Positions 50,326-60,075 of a stretch of DNA of 64,000 bases are shown in pieces (within the stretch, counting starts at the first letter, position 1; every line of letters begins with the position of its first letter). The DNA comes from Streptomyces sp. A3M-1-3 (GTDB lineage Bacteria; Actinomycetota; Actinomycetes; Streptomycetales; Streptomycetaceae). The notes under the pieces were generated by a model. It did no database searches and was not told where the DNA came from. It saw only the letters and a list, made by a program, of their open reading frames with translations. Where the stretch lies: NCBI RefSeq assembly GCF_024213665.1, contig NZ_JANAVP010000021.1, positions 1 through 64,000 on the forward strand, in the 5' to 3' direction. Both the position numbers and the translations under genes were made by a program.

Positions 50326-51573
50326 CAGCCGGGACGGCGGCCGCCTCGTGCACCGCGCGGGCCGGCCGCACGCGGGTGAACAGGGCCAGGCACAGGCACA
50401 GCGCCGCCGACCCGACGGCCACCAGGAACGCTCCGGCCGGGCCGTGTCCTTCGGCCAGCCGGCCGGAGAACGCAACGGCCAGGGCCATGCCGCCGATGAT
50501 GGCGCTCGCCGCGTAGGCCATCGCCTCGGAGAGCCGGCCCGGGTCGACCGCGCGTTCGATCAGGGCGAACGCGGTGATGAGGTGCGGGGCGTACGCCGCG
50601 CCGAGCACGACGACCACCGCGTACAGCGCCGACAGGCTGTCGGTGACCAGCAGCGGCAGCGAGAACAGCAGCGCGGCCGCCGTCGCGGTGCGCCAGCGCA
50701 GCCGCAGCCCGACGGTGGCCGGGCAGAGCGCCCATCGCGAGGCCCACGACGGCGCTCATGACGCCCATCGCTGCATGGACGAGCCCTGCCTGCTCGGGCC
50801 GGCCCAGCCGATCGGCGAGTGCGGTGATACCCGCCTGGCTCGCGCCGAACATCGCGCCCTGGAGGGCGAGCGAGGCGCACAGCGCGTACACCACGCCCGG
50901 CGGGCCACTCCGGCGCCGCCCGCTGCCGGGCGCGGCGGCGCCGGACACGCCCGCCGGGTGGACCACTCGCGCGGTCGGGTGCAGCGCGAAGCAGGTGCCG
51001 AACAGCGCGATCAGCACCGCCGCCCCGGCCAGTGCCACGGCGGGGTGGGCCGCGACGGCCGCGATGCCGACGAGGGCCGGGCCGAGGACGAAGGAGACCT
51101 CGTCCAGGGTGCCTTCGAAGGAGAGCGCGTTGTTCACCACGCGGTCGTCGTGCCCGCCCCGGCGGGCGAGCGCCACCAGCCGGGTCCTGGCCGGCGGTCC
51201 GATCAGCGGTACGGTCCCGCCGGCCAGCGCGCCGAGCAGCGCGAGGGCGACCGTACCCAGGCCGGCCGGCGCCCCGGCGACCAGCACCGCGATGGCGACG
51301 GCGTTGAGCCAGGAAGCCACCAGGACGACGGGCGGCTGCCCGCGGCGGTCCGCGAGCCGCCCCAGCAGCGGCCCGCACACCACCCACCTGGCCGACGGCG
51401 AGTGAGCCGCCGACCACGCCGGCCGTGGCGAGCGAGCCGCTGGTCTCGGCGACCAGCAGCACGCTGCCGAACTGACACATCGCCGTCGGAAGCCTGCCCA
51501 GGAAGGAGACCAGGGGGAGGAGTGGTCCCGTCAGGGCTATCACCTTGCGGTACGTGTCAAGCGTTCCGGCCAT
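50279..51573 (-). pseudogene. MFS transporter, two frameshifts
   Basis: Three frames together encode an MFS permease of about 420 residues. The start MAGTLDTYRKVIALTGPLLP runs to GGSLAVGQV, where an extra G near 51390 shifts to CGPLLGRLADRRGQPPVVLV. A second break near 50725 shifts again to TVGLRLRWRTATAAALLFSL and VVLGAAYAPHLITAFALIE up to the stop at 50279. Both breaks are single-base changes in G/C-rich runs, so sequencing error must be excluded. The 3' end overlaps the glgX 3' end by 47 bp. Substrate unknown. Confidence 0.75.
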
Positions 51574-51654
51574 CAGGCGAAGTTAACGCAACGTGCTCGA
51601 CTGGATGCATGAGGTGATGACACAGAAGCCGCCAGGGCGGGTACGTACGTTCGC

Positions 51655-54030
51655 ATGACACCCACCGCCACGTACCGGCTGCAGCTCCAGCCCGAGTTCC
51701 CGTTCTCCGCCGCCGCCGAGGCGGTGCCGTACCTGGCCTCGCTCGGCGTCTCGCACCTGCATCTCTCCCCGGTGCTGGAGGCCGTACCCGGCTCGTCGCA
51801 CGGCTACGACGTCGTGGACCACACCCGGGTCCGCGCGGAACTGGGCGGCGAGGAGGGGCTGCGCGCGCTCTCACGCACCGCCCGCGCCCACGGGCTCGGC
51901 CTGGTCCTCGACATCGTGCCCAACCACATGGCCGTCCCCGTGCCCGCACGGCTCAACCGGCCGCTGTGGGAGGTGCTGCGGGAGGGGCCGCACTCGTCGC
52001 ACGCCGACTGGTTCGACATCGACTGGGAGGCGGGCGGCGGCCAGGTCATGCTGCCCGTGCTGGCGGCGCGGATCGGCGAGGAGCTGGACAAGCTGCGCGT
52101 CGACGGTGATGTGCTGCGGTACGCGGAGCACGAGTTCCCGCTGCGCGAGGGCACCGCGAAGCTCCCGCTTCCCGAGCTGCTCGACGCCCAGTGGTACCGG
52201 CTCGCCTGGTGGCGGCTGGCCAGGACGGAGCTCAACTACCGGCGGTTCTTCACCATTTCGGACCTCATCGGAGTGCGGGTGGAGGACCCCGAGGTGTTCC
52301 GGGCGACCCATGCCAAGATCCTCGAACTGCTGCGGGACGGGGTGGCCGAGGGGCTGCGCATCGACCATCCGGACGGGCTGGCCGACCCGGAGACGTATCT
52401 GCGCAGGCTGAGTGAGGAGACCGGCGGCCGCTGGACGGTCGTCGAGAAGATCCTGAGCGGGCCCGAGCGGCTGCCGGCCGGCTGGCCGGTGGCGGGGACC
52501 ACCGGCTACGACGCGCTCCGCCGTATCGACGGGCTGTTCACCGACCCGGAGGGGCTCGCCGGACTGGTCGCCCGGTTCCGGGACTTCGCGGCTCCGGCCG
52601 GCGACCGCGGCGGCTACTGGGAGGCGACCGCCCGCCGGGCCGCGTACCGGGTGGTGACGCACGAGCTGGCCGCCGAGGTCGGCTTCCTCACCCGTACCGC
52701 CGCCCGGATCTGCGCGGCCGATCCGGCGCTGCGCGACCACGCGCCCTGGGCGCTGCGCACCGCCGTCCGCGAACTGCTGGTCCGGGTCCCGGTCTACCGC
52801 CCCTACGCGTCCCCGGACAACCCCACCGCGGACACCGACGCGGCCGTGCTGAGCGAGGAAGCCGCCCGCCGGGCGCGGGATGCCTTCCCGGTGCCGGAAG
52901 AGGCCGGCGCGGTCGACGTCGTACGGGACCTGGCGCTCGGCAGGAGGGGCACCGGGCCGGACCACACCGCGTTCTGCGCGCGTTTCGCCCAGACATCCTC
53001 GGCGCTGCGCGCCAAATCCCTGGAGGACACGGCCTTCTACCGCTACACCCCGCTGGTCTCGGCCGCCGAGGTGGGCGGCGAACCCGGGCATCCGACAGTG
53101 ACGCCCGAAGAGTTCCACACCTTCTGCTCCCATCTCGCCCGCGACTGGCCGGCCACCGGGACGGTCCTGTCCACGCACGACACCAAGCGGAGCGCCGACG
53201 TCCGGGCGCGGATCGCCGTACTGTCCGAATGTCCGGACCGGTGGGGGGAGTTCCTGGCCCGCGTCACCGAGGAGGCGGCGCGCCTGGACGGCGGGCGCGC
53301 GCCCGACCCGCACCTGGCGTGGGTGGCCTGGCAGACCGCGGTCGGATTCGGTTCCCCGGACCGGGACAGGCTGGTGGCGGCGCTGCTGAAGGCCGTCCGG
53401 GAGGCGGCGCTGCACACCAGCTGGACCGAGGCGGACCCGGTGTACGAGCGGGCGGTCGCCGCGTTCGTCGAAGCGGGGCCGGCCGGTCGGCCGAGCGACT
53501 CGGTCGCCCGGTTCGCGCGCGAGCTGGATCCGTACGTACGGGCCAACGTGCTCGGCGCGACGCTGCTCCAGCTCACGATGCCGGGCGTGCCCGATCTGTA
53601 CCAGGGCAGCGAGCGGGAGTTCCTCGCGCTCGTCGACCCGGACAACCGCCGGCCGGTGCGCTTCCCCGGCCCGCTCCCGGAGCGGCTGGACCTCTGCGAC
53701 GAGAAGCCGGCGCTCACGGCGACGGCGCTGCGGCTGCGCCGCCGGCACCCGGAGCTGTTCGGCGAGTCGGCGACGTACGGGCCGCTGACCGTGCACGGGC
53801 CGGCGGCGGACCACTGCGTGGCCTTCTGCCGCTCGGGCGAGGTCGTCACGGCCGTCACCCGGCTCTCGCTCCGGCTGGCGGAGGCGGGCGGCTGGCGCGA
53901 CACCGTACTGGAGCTGCCGCCCGGCCGGTGGACCGATCTGCTCACCCCTGACCGGGAGTTCGAGGGCGACGCAACCGCGCTCGCCGGCCTGTTCGCGGAC
54001 CGCCCGGTGGCGCTGCTCAGGCGGGTTTAG
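51655..54030 (+). CDS. treY: malto-oligosyltrehalose synthase
   Basis: A 791-residue GH13 enzyme that turns the reducing-end alpha-1,4 bond of maltooligosaccharides into the alpha,alpha-1,1 trehalose linkage. It opens MTPTATYRLQLQPEFPFSAA and carries LGLVLDIVPNHMAVP, GVAEGLRIDHPDGLADPETY and VEKILSGPERLPAGWPVAGT, all TreY signatures, plus LEDTAFYRYTPLVS. Full length. It works with GlgX/TreX upstream and TreZ downstream. Confidence 0.95.
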   Translation: MTPTATYRLQLQPEFPFSAAAEAVPYLASLGVSHLHLSPVLEAVPGSSHGYDVVDHTRVRAELGGEEGLRALSRTARAHGLGLVLDIVPNHMAVPVPARLNRPLWEVLREGPHSSHADWFDIDWEAGGGQVMLPVLAARIGEELDKLRVDGDVLRYAEHEFPLREGTAKLPLPELLDAQWYRLAWWRLARTELNYRRFFTISDLIGVRVEDPEVFRATHAKILELLRDGVAEGLRIDHPDGLADPETYLRRLSEETGGRWTVVEKILSGPERLPAGWPVAGTTGYDALRRIDGLFTDPEGLAGLVARFRDFAAPAGDRGGYWEATARRAAYRVVTHELAAEVGFLTRTAARICAADPALRDHAPWALRTAVRELLVRVPVYRPYASPDNPTADTDAAVLSEEAARRARDAFPVPEEAGAVDVVRDLALGRRGTGPDHTAFCARFAQTSSALRAKSLEDTAFYRYTPLVSAAEVGGEPGHPTVTPEEFHTFCSHLARDWPATGTVLSTHDTKRSADVRARIAVLSECPDRWGEFLARVTEEAARLDGGRAPDPHLAWVAWQTAVGFGSPDRDRLVAALLKAVREAALHTSWTEADPVYERAVAAFVEAGPAGRPSDSVARFARELDPYVRANVLGATLLQLTMPGVPDLYQGSEREFLALVDPDNRRPVRFPGPLPERLDLCDEKPALTATALRLRRRHPELFGESATYGPLTVHGPAADHCVAFCRSGEVVTAVTRLSLRLAEAGGWRDTVLELPPGRWTDLLTPDREFEGDATALAGLFADRPVALLRRV

Positions 54031-54276
54031 GGCGCCGGCGGCCCGCCGGACGGCGAGGGAGTAGCGCCGCTTCTCACCGCCCACTGGGCAGCCCCGGTCA
54101 CCACCTCGGCGTCGACCAGGCGCGCGCCGAGCCGGTCCATGTGCAGGCAAACGCGCCCCTCAGGGGGCGAACTCCGGGGCGCAGTCGGCGCATCCGACGG
54201 CCTGTCCGCCGGCGGCCGGCGCCACCCGCGGATGCAGCCGCGGCGCACGGTCGCCGAAGAACGCGGCGGCCCGCGG
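54031..54276. other. short region with a possible gene remnant
   Basis: Between treY and the FHA gene. On the minus strand, a segment reading CLHMDRLGARLVDAEVVTGA has coding-like composition and ends at 54027 against the treY stop, but has no start or recognised family. It may be the tail of a lost gene. Confidence 0.3.
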
Positions 54277-54825
54277 TCAGCGGGCGGCGAGGCGGAATGC
54301 CATCCGGCCGAAGCTCACCAGGTCGCCGTCCTGGACCACCGCGGCGCCCGTCACCCGGCGGCCGTTGACGGTGGTGCCGTTGGTCGAGCCGAGGTCGCGG
54401 AGCACCCACAGCCCGCCCTGCAGGCTCAGTTCCGCGTGCACCCGCGAGACCGTGTCATGGCTGAGCCGCAGCCCGCTGGCGGGGTCGCGGCCGATCCGCA
54501 GCGGGTACGGGGTGGGCTGCGGGAACAGCAGTTTCGGCAGCCGCTCGGCCTGCCAGGCCCTGCGCAGCCGCTCCGAGAACGCCGAGGCCGAGCCGACCCA
54601 GCCGAACAGCCGTCGCGCCCACGGGCCTTCGGCCTGCAGATCGGCGGTGAGAGCGGCCAGCTCGTCGGACCGGCGGGCGACGAGGGCGAGTTCCATGCGC
54701 CGCAGGAAGGTGTCGTGCGACAGCTTTCCCTGCGCCGCGCCCTCCCTGAGCACGCCCAGTACACGGTCCCGCTCGGCGTCCGAGAGCCGTGCCGGGTACG
54801 TGTGGAATTCGTAGGAGGACGTCAC
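54277..54825 (-). CDS. DUF1707 and FHA domain protein
   Basis: A 182-residue protein. Residues about 10-65 are DUF1707 (ARLSDAERDRVLGVLREGAA, then GKLSHDTFLRRMELALVARR), a short helical domain common in actinobacterial regulators. Residues about 105-182 form an FHA phospho-threonine-binding domain (LRIGRDPASGLRLSHDTVSR, DLGSTNGTTVNG). It has no kinase or membrane segment. Presumably it reads Ser/Thr kinase signals; partners unknown. Confidence 0.9.
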   Translation of the reverse strand: MTSSYEFHTYPARLSDAERDRVLGVLREGAAQGKLSHDTFLRRMELALVARRSDELAALTADLQAEGPWARRLFGWVGSASAFSERLRRAWQAERLPKLLFPQPTPYPLRIGRDPASGLRLSHDTVSRVHAELSLQGGLWVLRDLGSTNGTTVNGRRVTGAAVVQDGDLVSFGRMAFRLAAR

Positions 54826-54902
54826 AGAGCCGATTGTCGGGCCGACGGGCCCGGGTGTCCAGAAGAACCGGTTTTCCTTGCGGAGCTGACCTGCGCCGAC
54901 GG

Positions 54903-54971
54903 ATGCAGCGACGCCGTTCGAAGATCGTTGCCAGGGTCTGCGGACTCGACATCCGCTGGGGGAACCGATGA
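54903..54971 (+). CDS. possible 22-residue ORF coupled to acetyltransferase
   Basis: MQRRRSKIVARVCGLDIRWG followed by two residues; its TGA overlaps the ATG of the next gene (ATGA), the arrangement used for translational coupling. The ribosome site is weak and the peptide unknown, so this could be chance. Confidence 0.25.
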   Translation: MQRRRSKIVARVCGLDIRWGNR

Positions 54972-55921
54972 CCGCGACACCGCACGATGTGACCGTCCGC
55001 CCGCTCGCCGGACCGGAGGAACTCGGTCTGTTCCTCGGGCTTTCCTATGTCCTCGACCACGAACTCGCCGAGGACCTCGAACAGGGCCGCCGCCGCCCGG
55101 AGTGGATGTGGGTCGCCCTGCGCGACGGCCGGGTGCTGGCCCGCATGGCCTGGTGGACCACGACGGGTGGTGGGACTCCGCAGGCCCTCGACTTCTTCGA
55201 CCTCGACGACACGCTGGACGATCCCGAACGCACCGACATCGTTCTGCTGTTGCTGAAGACCGCGACGGCCGCCGTGGTCCCGGCCGGTGCCACGCCGCCG
55301 GAGTACGGCCGGTTCGTCCCCGCCGACTGGCGCGAGGACCCTGCGGCCACCCGTGTCGTCGAGGGCCGTATGAACGTCCTGGAGCGGGCCGGCGCCCGGC
55401 TGCTCGTCGAGCGGCTGCGGCTGGAGTGGCGTCCCGGCACGCCGGTCCCGGAGCCGACGGGGAGGCTCCGGTTCCGACCGGCCGGCGACCGCGAGGAGCT
55501 GATCGGCCTGATGACGCTCGTCCTTCAGGGCACGCTCGACGCGCACAGCCTCCAGGAGCTGTCCACCATGACGGCCCGGGAGTCGGCGACGCTGATGTAC
55601 GAGGAGGAGTTCCTCGCGTACAAGAGCCCGCACGACTGGTGGACGATCGCGGAAACGCCGGACGGCGAACCCGTCGGCTTCGTCATCCCGGCCCGCAACA
55701 ACTACAACCCGGTCATCGCGTACATCGGCGTCCTGCCGACCCACCGCGGCCACGGCCACATCGACGGCCTCCTCGCCGAGGGGACGCGCATCCTGGCCGC
55801 GAACGACGTGCCGCGCATCCGAGCGGCGACGGACCTGGCCAACGTCCCCATGGCGAAAGCCTTCGCACGCGCCGGATACGTCAACTTCGAGCGCGCGCTC
55901 AACATGACCTGGAGTTCCTGA
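54968..55921 (+). CDS. GNAT-family N-acetyltransferase, first paralogue
   Basis: A 317-residue protein made of two GNAT-like halves. The C-terminal half has the acetyl-CoA loop VLPTHRGHGHIDGLLAEGTR, then IRAATDLANVPMAKAFARAGY. The N-terminal half carries MWVALRDGRVLARMAWWTT. It is clearly paralogous to the next gene (same motif order, similar length), indicating a tandem duplication. Substrate unknown. Confidence 0.88.
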   Translation: MTATPHDVTVRPLAGPEELGLFLGLSYVLDHELAEDLEQGRRRPEWMWVALRDGRVLARMAWWTTTGGGTPQALDFFDLDDTLDDPERTDIVLLLLKTATAAVVPAGATPPEYGRFVPADWREDPAATRVVEGRMNVLERAGARLLVERLRLEWRPGTPVPEPTGRLRFRPAGDREELIGLMTLVLQGTLDAHSLQELSTMTARESATLMYEEEFLAYKSPHDWWTIAETPDGEPVGFVIPARNNYNPVIAYIGVLPTHRGHGHIDGLLAEGTRILAANDVPRIRAATDLANVPMAKAFARAGYVNFERALNMTWSS

Positions 55922-56007
55922 ACCCGGGCCTCGTAAATCCGTGGACGCGGCCCGCCGGCCGCGTCTAGTGTGCCCGTACGCCCTGGAAGAGGAAGGAGGC
56001 GAGCGCC

Positions 56008-56067
56008 GTGCACACCGTCATCAGCTGTCCGCGCTCCCGCCCCGTCCGCCGGGCGTCTTCGGTCTGA
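56008..56067 (+). CDS. possible 19-residue ORF before second acetyltransferase
   Basis: GTG-initiated frame VHTVISCPRSRPVRRASSV with AAGGAGG eight bases upstream, a near-ideal ribosome site. It ends 32 bases before the second acetyltransferase. A leader peptide or remnant start codon are both possible. Confidence 0.35.
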   Translation: MHTVISCPRSRPVRRASSV

Positions 56068-56098
56068 CCGGGAGCGCACCACTTCCCGGAGGATCTCC

Positions 56099-57010
56099 AT
56101 GACCGATCTGGTCATCCGCGCTCTCACCGAGAGCGATGCCCATCTCTTCAACTCCCTGCAGGACCCGGGTCTCGTCGGCCGCGCGCTGAACGGGGTCTCC
56201 TACCGCACCCTCGCCGAGGGCGGCGAGTACCGGCCCGACTGGACCTGGGTGGCCCTGCGCGACGGCCACGTCGTCGCGCGAGCCGCCTGGTGGGCGGGGC
56301 CGGACGACGACGCGCCGGTGATGCTCAACTGGTTCGACTTCGCCGAGGGCGAGGACGAGGCAGGAGTGGAACTGCTGCGCACCAGCCCGCTGTATGCCGA
56401 GTACGAGCTGTCCGTACCGCCGCACTGGCGCGAGCAGCCGGCCGTGCGCGCGGCCGCCGAGGCCCGCCTCGCCGCCGTCGCGGCGGCCGGGATGAAGCCC
56501 CTGGTCGAACGGTTCCGGTACGAGTGGACGCCGGCCCTCGGGCTGCCCGAGCGCCCCGGGCGGCTCGTGTTCCGCCCGGAGCCGGACGACGCGGTGGTCT
56601 TCGACATCCTGCGCCGGGTCCACTCCGCCACGCTGGACGCGCACGCGCTGCGGGCCATCGCCGGCCCGGGCGGCCTGGACGCCGCCGCACAGGAGGAGCT
56701 CGACTTCTTCCGCTGGTGCCCCTCGCCCCGCTCGTGGTGGCAGTCGGCGCACACCCCGGAAGGTGAGCTGGTGGGCCTGCACATCCCGGCCCGCAACCTC
56801 CAGGGCCCGGTCATCGGCTTCATCGGGGTCGTGCCGGAGCAGCGCGGTCACGGCTATGCGTACGACCTGCTGGCCGAGTCCACGCACTTCCTCGCCGCCC
56901 AGGGAGCCGAGATCATCACGGGTGCCACCGACCGGAGCAATTTCCCGATGGCGGCCAACTTCACCAAGGCCGGATATCCGGTGATTCAGGAGCGGATCCA
57001 CTTCGTCTGA
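56099..57010 (+). CDS. GNAT-family N-acetyltransferase, second paralogue
   Basis: A 303-residue two-half GNAT protein, with WTWVALRDGHVVARAAWWAG in the first half and VVPEQRGHGYAYDLLAESTH plus ITGATDRSNFPMAANFTKAG in the second. The order and spacing match the upstream paralogue. ATG 56099 follows CCGGAGGATCTCC. Both lie between the FHA gene and treZ; a link to trehalose metabolism is not implied by sequence. Confidence 0.88.
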   Translation: MTDLVIRALTESDAHLFNSLQDPGLVGRALNGVSYRTLAEGGEYRPDWTWVALRDGHVVARAAWWAGPDDDAPVMLNWFDFAEGEDEAGVELLRTSPLYAEYELSVPPHWREQPAVRAAAEARLAAVAAAGMKPLVERFRYEWTPALGLPERPGRLVFRPEPDDAVVFDILRRVHSATLDAHALRAIAGPGGLDAAAQEELDFFRWCPSPRSWWQSAHTPEGELVGLHIPARNLQGPVIGFIGVVPEQRGHGYAYDLLAESTHFLAAQGAEIITGATDRSNFPMAANFTKAGYPVIQERIHFV

Positions 57011-57052
57011 CGCACCATGGTGGGCGGGTGTCGGCGACGAGGGGATCCGTCC

Positions 57053-58828
57053 GTGCAGTTCGAGGTGTGGGCACCGCAGGCAGACCGGGTCACGCTCCAG
57101 GTGGCGGGCACCGCCCAGCCCATGGAGCGCGACCCGGTACGCGCCGGGTGGTGGACGGCCGAGGCGGAGGCCGCCGACGGCGCCCGGTACGGCTTCCTGC
57201 TCGACGACGGCACGCTGCTGCCGGATCCGCGCTCCCGGCGCCAGCCGGACGGGCCGGACGGCCCGAGTGCCGTCGTCGAGCACGACCGGTTCGCCTGGAC
57301 GAGCACCCCGCCGGGGCGGCGGCTGCCGGCCGCGGTGCTGTACGAGCTGCACATCGGCACGTACACCCCCGAGGGCACCTTCGACGCCGCCGCCGCGCGC
57401 CTCGGCCATCTCGTGGAGCTGGGGGTCACCCATGTGGAGCTGATGCCCGTCTGTCCCTTTCCCGGTACGCACGGATGGGGGTACGAAGGGGTGTCGCTGT
57501 GGGCCGTGCACGAGCCGTACGGCGGCCCCGACGGACTCAAGCGCTTTGTCGACAAGGCTCACGCGCACGGCCTCGGGGTCGTCCTCGATGTCGTCCACAA
57601 CCATCTCGGCCCGTCCGGCAACCATCTCCCCGCCTTCGGGCCGTACTTCACCGACACGCACCACACCCCGTGGGGCTCCGCGGTGAACCTGGACGCACCC
57701 GGCTCCGACGAGGTGCGGGCGTATCTGCTGGGCAGTGCGCTGGCCTGGCTGCGCGACTACCGCATCGACGGGCTGCGGCTCGACGCGGTGCACGCGCTCG
57801 CGGACACCCGGGCGCTGACGTTCCTGGAGGAGCTGTCCACGGCCGTGGACGCCCTGGCGGCCGAACGGGGCCGGCCGCTGTTCCTGATCGCCGAGTCCGA
57901 CCTGTGCGATCCGCGTACGACGGCCCCCCGCGAGACCGGCGGCCTCGGCCTGCACGCCCAGTGGAACGACGACTTCCACCACGCCCTGCACACCGCGCTC
58001 ACCGGTGAGTCACAGGGCTACTACGCGGACTTCGCCCGCGCGCCGCTGGCCGCCCTCGCCAAGACCCTGACGCACGTCTTCTTCCACGACGGTACGTACT
58101 CCGCCTTCCGGGGCCGTACGCACGGCCGCCCCGTCAACCGAGTCCGCACCCCCGCCCACCGCTTCCTGGGCTACGCGCAGACGCACGACCAGATCGGCAA
58201 CCGCGCGCTCGGCGACCGCCTCTCCGCCACCCTCTCCCCCGGGCTGCTCGCGTGCGCGGCCGCCCTGGTACTGACGGGCCCGTTCGTACCCATGCTGTTC
58301 ATGGGCGAGGAGTGGGGAGCCCGCACGCCCTGGCAGTTCTTCACCGACCACACGGACCCGGAGCTCGCCGAGGCCGTACGGAGCGGCAGGCGCCGGGAGT
58401 TCGCCGCACACGGCTGGGCGGAAAGAGCCACGCCCCGGCAGGGGCATATGGACGACTTCCCCGACCCGCAGGATCCGGCCACGCGGGAGCGGTCCTGCCT
58501 GGACTGGACGGAGGCCGCGCGCCCCGAGCACGCCCGGCTGCTCGCCTGGCACCGGGTCCTGATCGCGCTGCGGCGCGGGCAGCCGGACCTCGGCGACCCG
58601 GACCTGGCGGCGGTTCGGGTGGCATACGACGAGGAGGCCCGGTGGCTGACCTTCCGGCGCGGAGACGTCCGTGTCGCCGTCAACCTCGCCAAGGAACCGG
58701 CCGAGATCCCGCTCGGCGGCAACGGCACCCAGGTGCTGGCCGCGTGGGATCCGGTCGTAGAGCCGCCCGGCGCGGACGGGCTGCTCCGCCTGCCGGGCGA
58801 GTCGTGCGTGGTCCTCGGCCCGGCGTGA
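57053..58828 (+). CDS. treZ: malto-oligosyltrehalose trehalohydrolase
   Basis: A 591-residue GH13 enzyme that releases trehalose from maltooligosyltrehalose. N-terminal CBM48 (FEVWAPQADRVTLQVAGTAQ), then GLGVVLDVVHNHLGPSGNHL, GLRLDAVHALAD with the nucleophile Asp, and LIAESDLCDPRTTA with the acid Glu; FLGYAQTHDQIGNRALG also fits TreZ. GTG 57053 follows GAGGGGATCC. The stop lies in the first unit of a 15-bp minisatellite. Confidence 0.94.
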   Translation: MQFEVWAPQADRVTLQVAGTAQPMERDPVRAGWWTAEAEAADGARYGFLLDDGTLLPDPRSRRQPDGPDGPSAVVEHDRFAWTSTPPGRRLPAAVLYELHIGTYTPEGTFDAAAARLGHLVELGVTHVELMPVCPFPGTHGWGYEGVSLWAVHEPYGGPDGLKRFVDKAHAHGLGVVLDVVHNHLGPSGNHLPAFGPYFTDTHHTPWGSAVNLDAPGSDEVRAYLLGSALAWLRDYRIDGLRLDAVHALADTRALTFLEELSTAVDALAAERGRPLFLIAESDLCDPRTTAPRETGGLGLHAQWNDDFHHALHTALTGESQGYYADFARAPLAALAKTLTHVFFHDGTYSAFRGRTHGRPVNRVRTPAHRFLGYAQTHDQIGNRALGDRLSATLSPGLLACAAALVLTGPFVPMLFMGEEWGARTPWQFFTDHTDPELAEAVRSGRRREFAAHGWAERATPRQGHMDDFPDPQDPATRERSCLDWTEAARPEHARLLAWHRVLIALRRGQPDLGDPDLAAVRVAYDEEARWLTFRRGDVRVAVNLAKEPAEIPLGGNGTQVLAAWDPVVEPPGADGLLRLPGESCVVLGPA

Positions 58829-58891
58829 CTGGGCCGGGCGTGACTGGGCCGGGCGTGACTGGGCCGGGCGTGACTGGGCCGGGCGTGACTA
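58817..58891. repeat. five-copy 15-bp minisatellite joining treZ and the peptidase gene
   Basis: GGCCGGGCGTGACTG repeats five times (first copy GGCCCGG...). Each copy has TGA in the treZ frame, so the treZ stop (58826) is backed by four more. The last bases, CTA at 58889-58891, are the stop of the convergent peptidase gene. Confidence 0.92.
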
Positions 58892-60025
58892 CTCCACCAC
58901 GGCCAGCTCGCGCGCGACGGTGTTGAAGCGGCGCCCGCCGGTCTCGGTCACCGTCACGATGTCCTCGATCCGCACGCCGAAGCGGCCGGGCAGATAGACG
59001 CCGGGCTCGATCGAGAAGCACATACCGGGCACCAGCGGCTGTTCCTCGCCCTCGATCATGTACGGGGGCTCGTGCGTGGTCACCCCGATCCCGTGTCCGG
59101 TGCGGTGGATGAACCGCTCGCCGTACCCGGCCGCCGTGATGACCGCCCGCGCCACCCGGTCCACCTCCTGGCAGGCGATGCCGGGCCGCACCGCCTCGAA
59201 CGCCGCCTGCTGGGCCGCCCGTACGACATTGTGGACGCGCTGTTCCTCGACGCCCGGGGCGCCGACATGCACCGTACGGGAGATGTCGGAGCCGTAACCG
59301 TGCATGAGCCCACCGAAGTCGAGGACGACCATGTCGCCGTTCTCGATGACGCGGTCACCGGCCTCGTGGTGCGGATTGGCGCCGTTCGGGCCGGAGCCGA
59401 CGACCGTGAAGTCGACCTGGGAGTGCCCGGACTCCCGGAGCAGCGCGGCGAGATCGGCCGCCACGTCGGTCTCCTGCCGCCCGGAGAAACGGACCTTCAG
59501 GATCCGCTCGTACACGGCGTCGGCCGCCGCGCCCGCCGCCTCCAGCCGGGCGAGTTCGTGCGCGTCCTTGACCGCCCGCAGCATGGGCAGGGCCTCGGTC
59601 AGCGAGACGTACGAAATGCCCGGCAGCTCCTTCTGCAGGCCCAGCAGATGCATCGCCCAGGCGTTGTCGCTGATCCCGAAGCGGCCGTCGGCGTCGAGGA
59701 GCGGCGCGGTCACGTCGTACGGGTCCTTGCCGTCGGTCCAGTCGCGCAGCGTGAGCGCGGAGGCGCCGGCGGCCCGCACGGCGTCCGGTGCCTCCAGCGT
59801 CGGTACCACCAGTACGGGTTCCTGGCCGGCCGCGAGCACCAGCAGGGTCAGGCGTTCGGTGGCCGCGGGCGGCCGGTAGCCGGTGAGATGGACGAGGTCG
59901 GGTCCCGGCGCGACGAGCAGCCCGGCGAGCCCGGCATCGGCGGCGGCCTGCGCCGCCCGGTCCATCCTGGCCCGGTAGTCGGCGGCGGTGAAGGGTTCCG
60001 TGAGCGGTGCGGGCGTGCCGGCCAT
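58889..60025 (-). CDS. M24-family Xaa-Pro aminopeptidase-like protein
   Basis: A 378-residue dinuclear metallopeptidase. All five metal ligands of the pita-bread fold are in place: Asp236 (VVLDFGG), Asp247 (GSDISRTVHVG), His311 (RTGHGIG), Glu340 (FSIEPGVYLPG) and Glu354 (VRIEDIVTVT). The N-terminal creatinase-like domain runs to about residue 150. It probably removes N-terminal residues before proline or acts as a prolidase. Confidence 0.92.
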   Translation of the reverse strand: MAGTPAPLTEPFTAADYRARMDRAAQAAADAGLAGLLVAPGPDLVHLTGYRPPAATERLTLLVLAAGQEPVLVVPTLEAPDAVRAAGASALTLRDWTDGKDPYDVTAPLLDADGRFGISDNAWAMHLLGLQKELPGISYVSLTEALPMLRAVKDAHELARLEAAGAAADAVYERILKVRFSGRQETDVAADLAALLRESGHSQVDFTVVGSGPNGANPHHEAGDRVIENGDMVVLDFGGLMHGYGSDISRTVHVGAPGVEEQRVHNVVRAAQQAAFEAVRPGIACQEVDRVARAVITAAGYGERFIHRTGHGIGVTTHEPPYMIEGEEQPLVPGMCFSIEPGVYLPGRFGVRIEDIVTVTETGGRRFNTVARELAVVE

Positions 60026-60075
60026 GTGCGCCTCCTCTGCGACGCCCCCATCCTGCCGGTGGCCCGGCCGGGACG

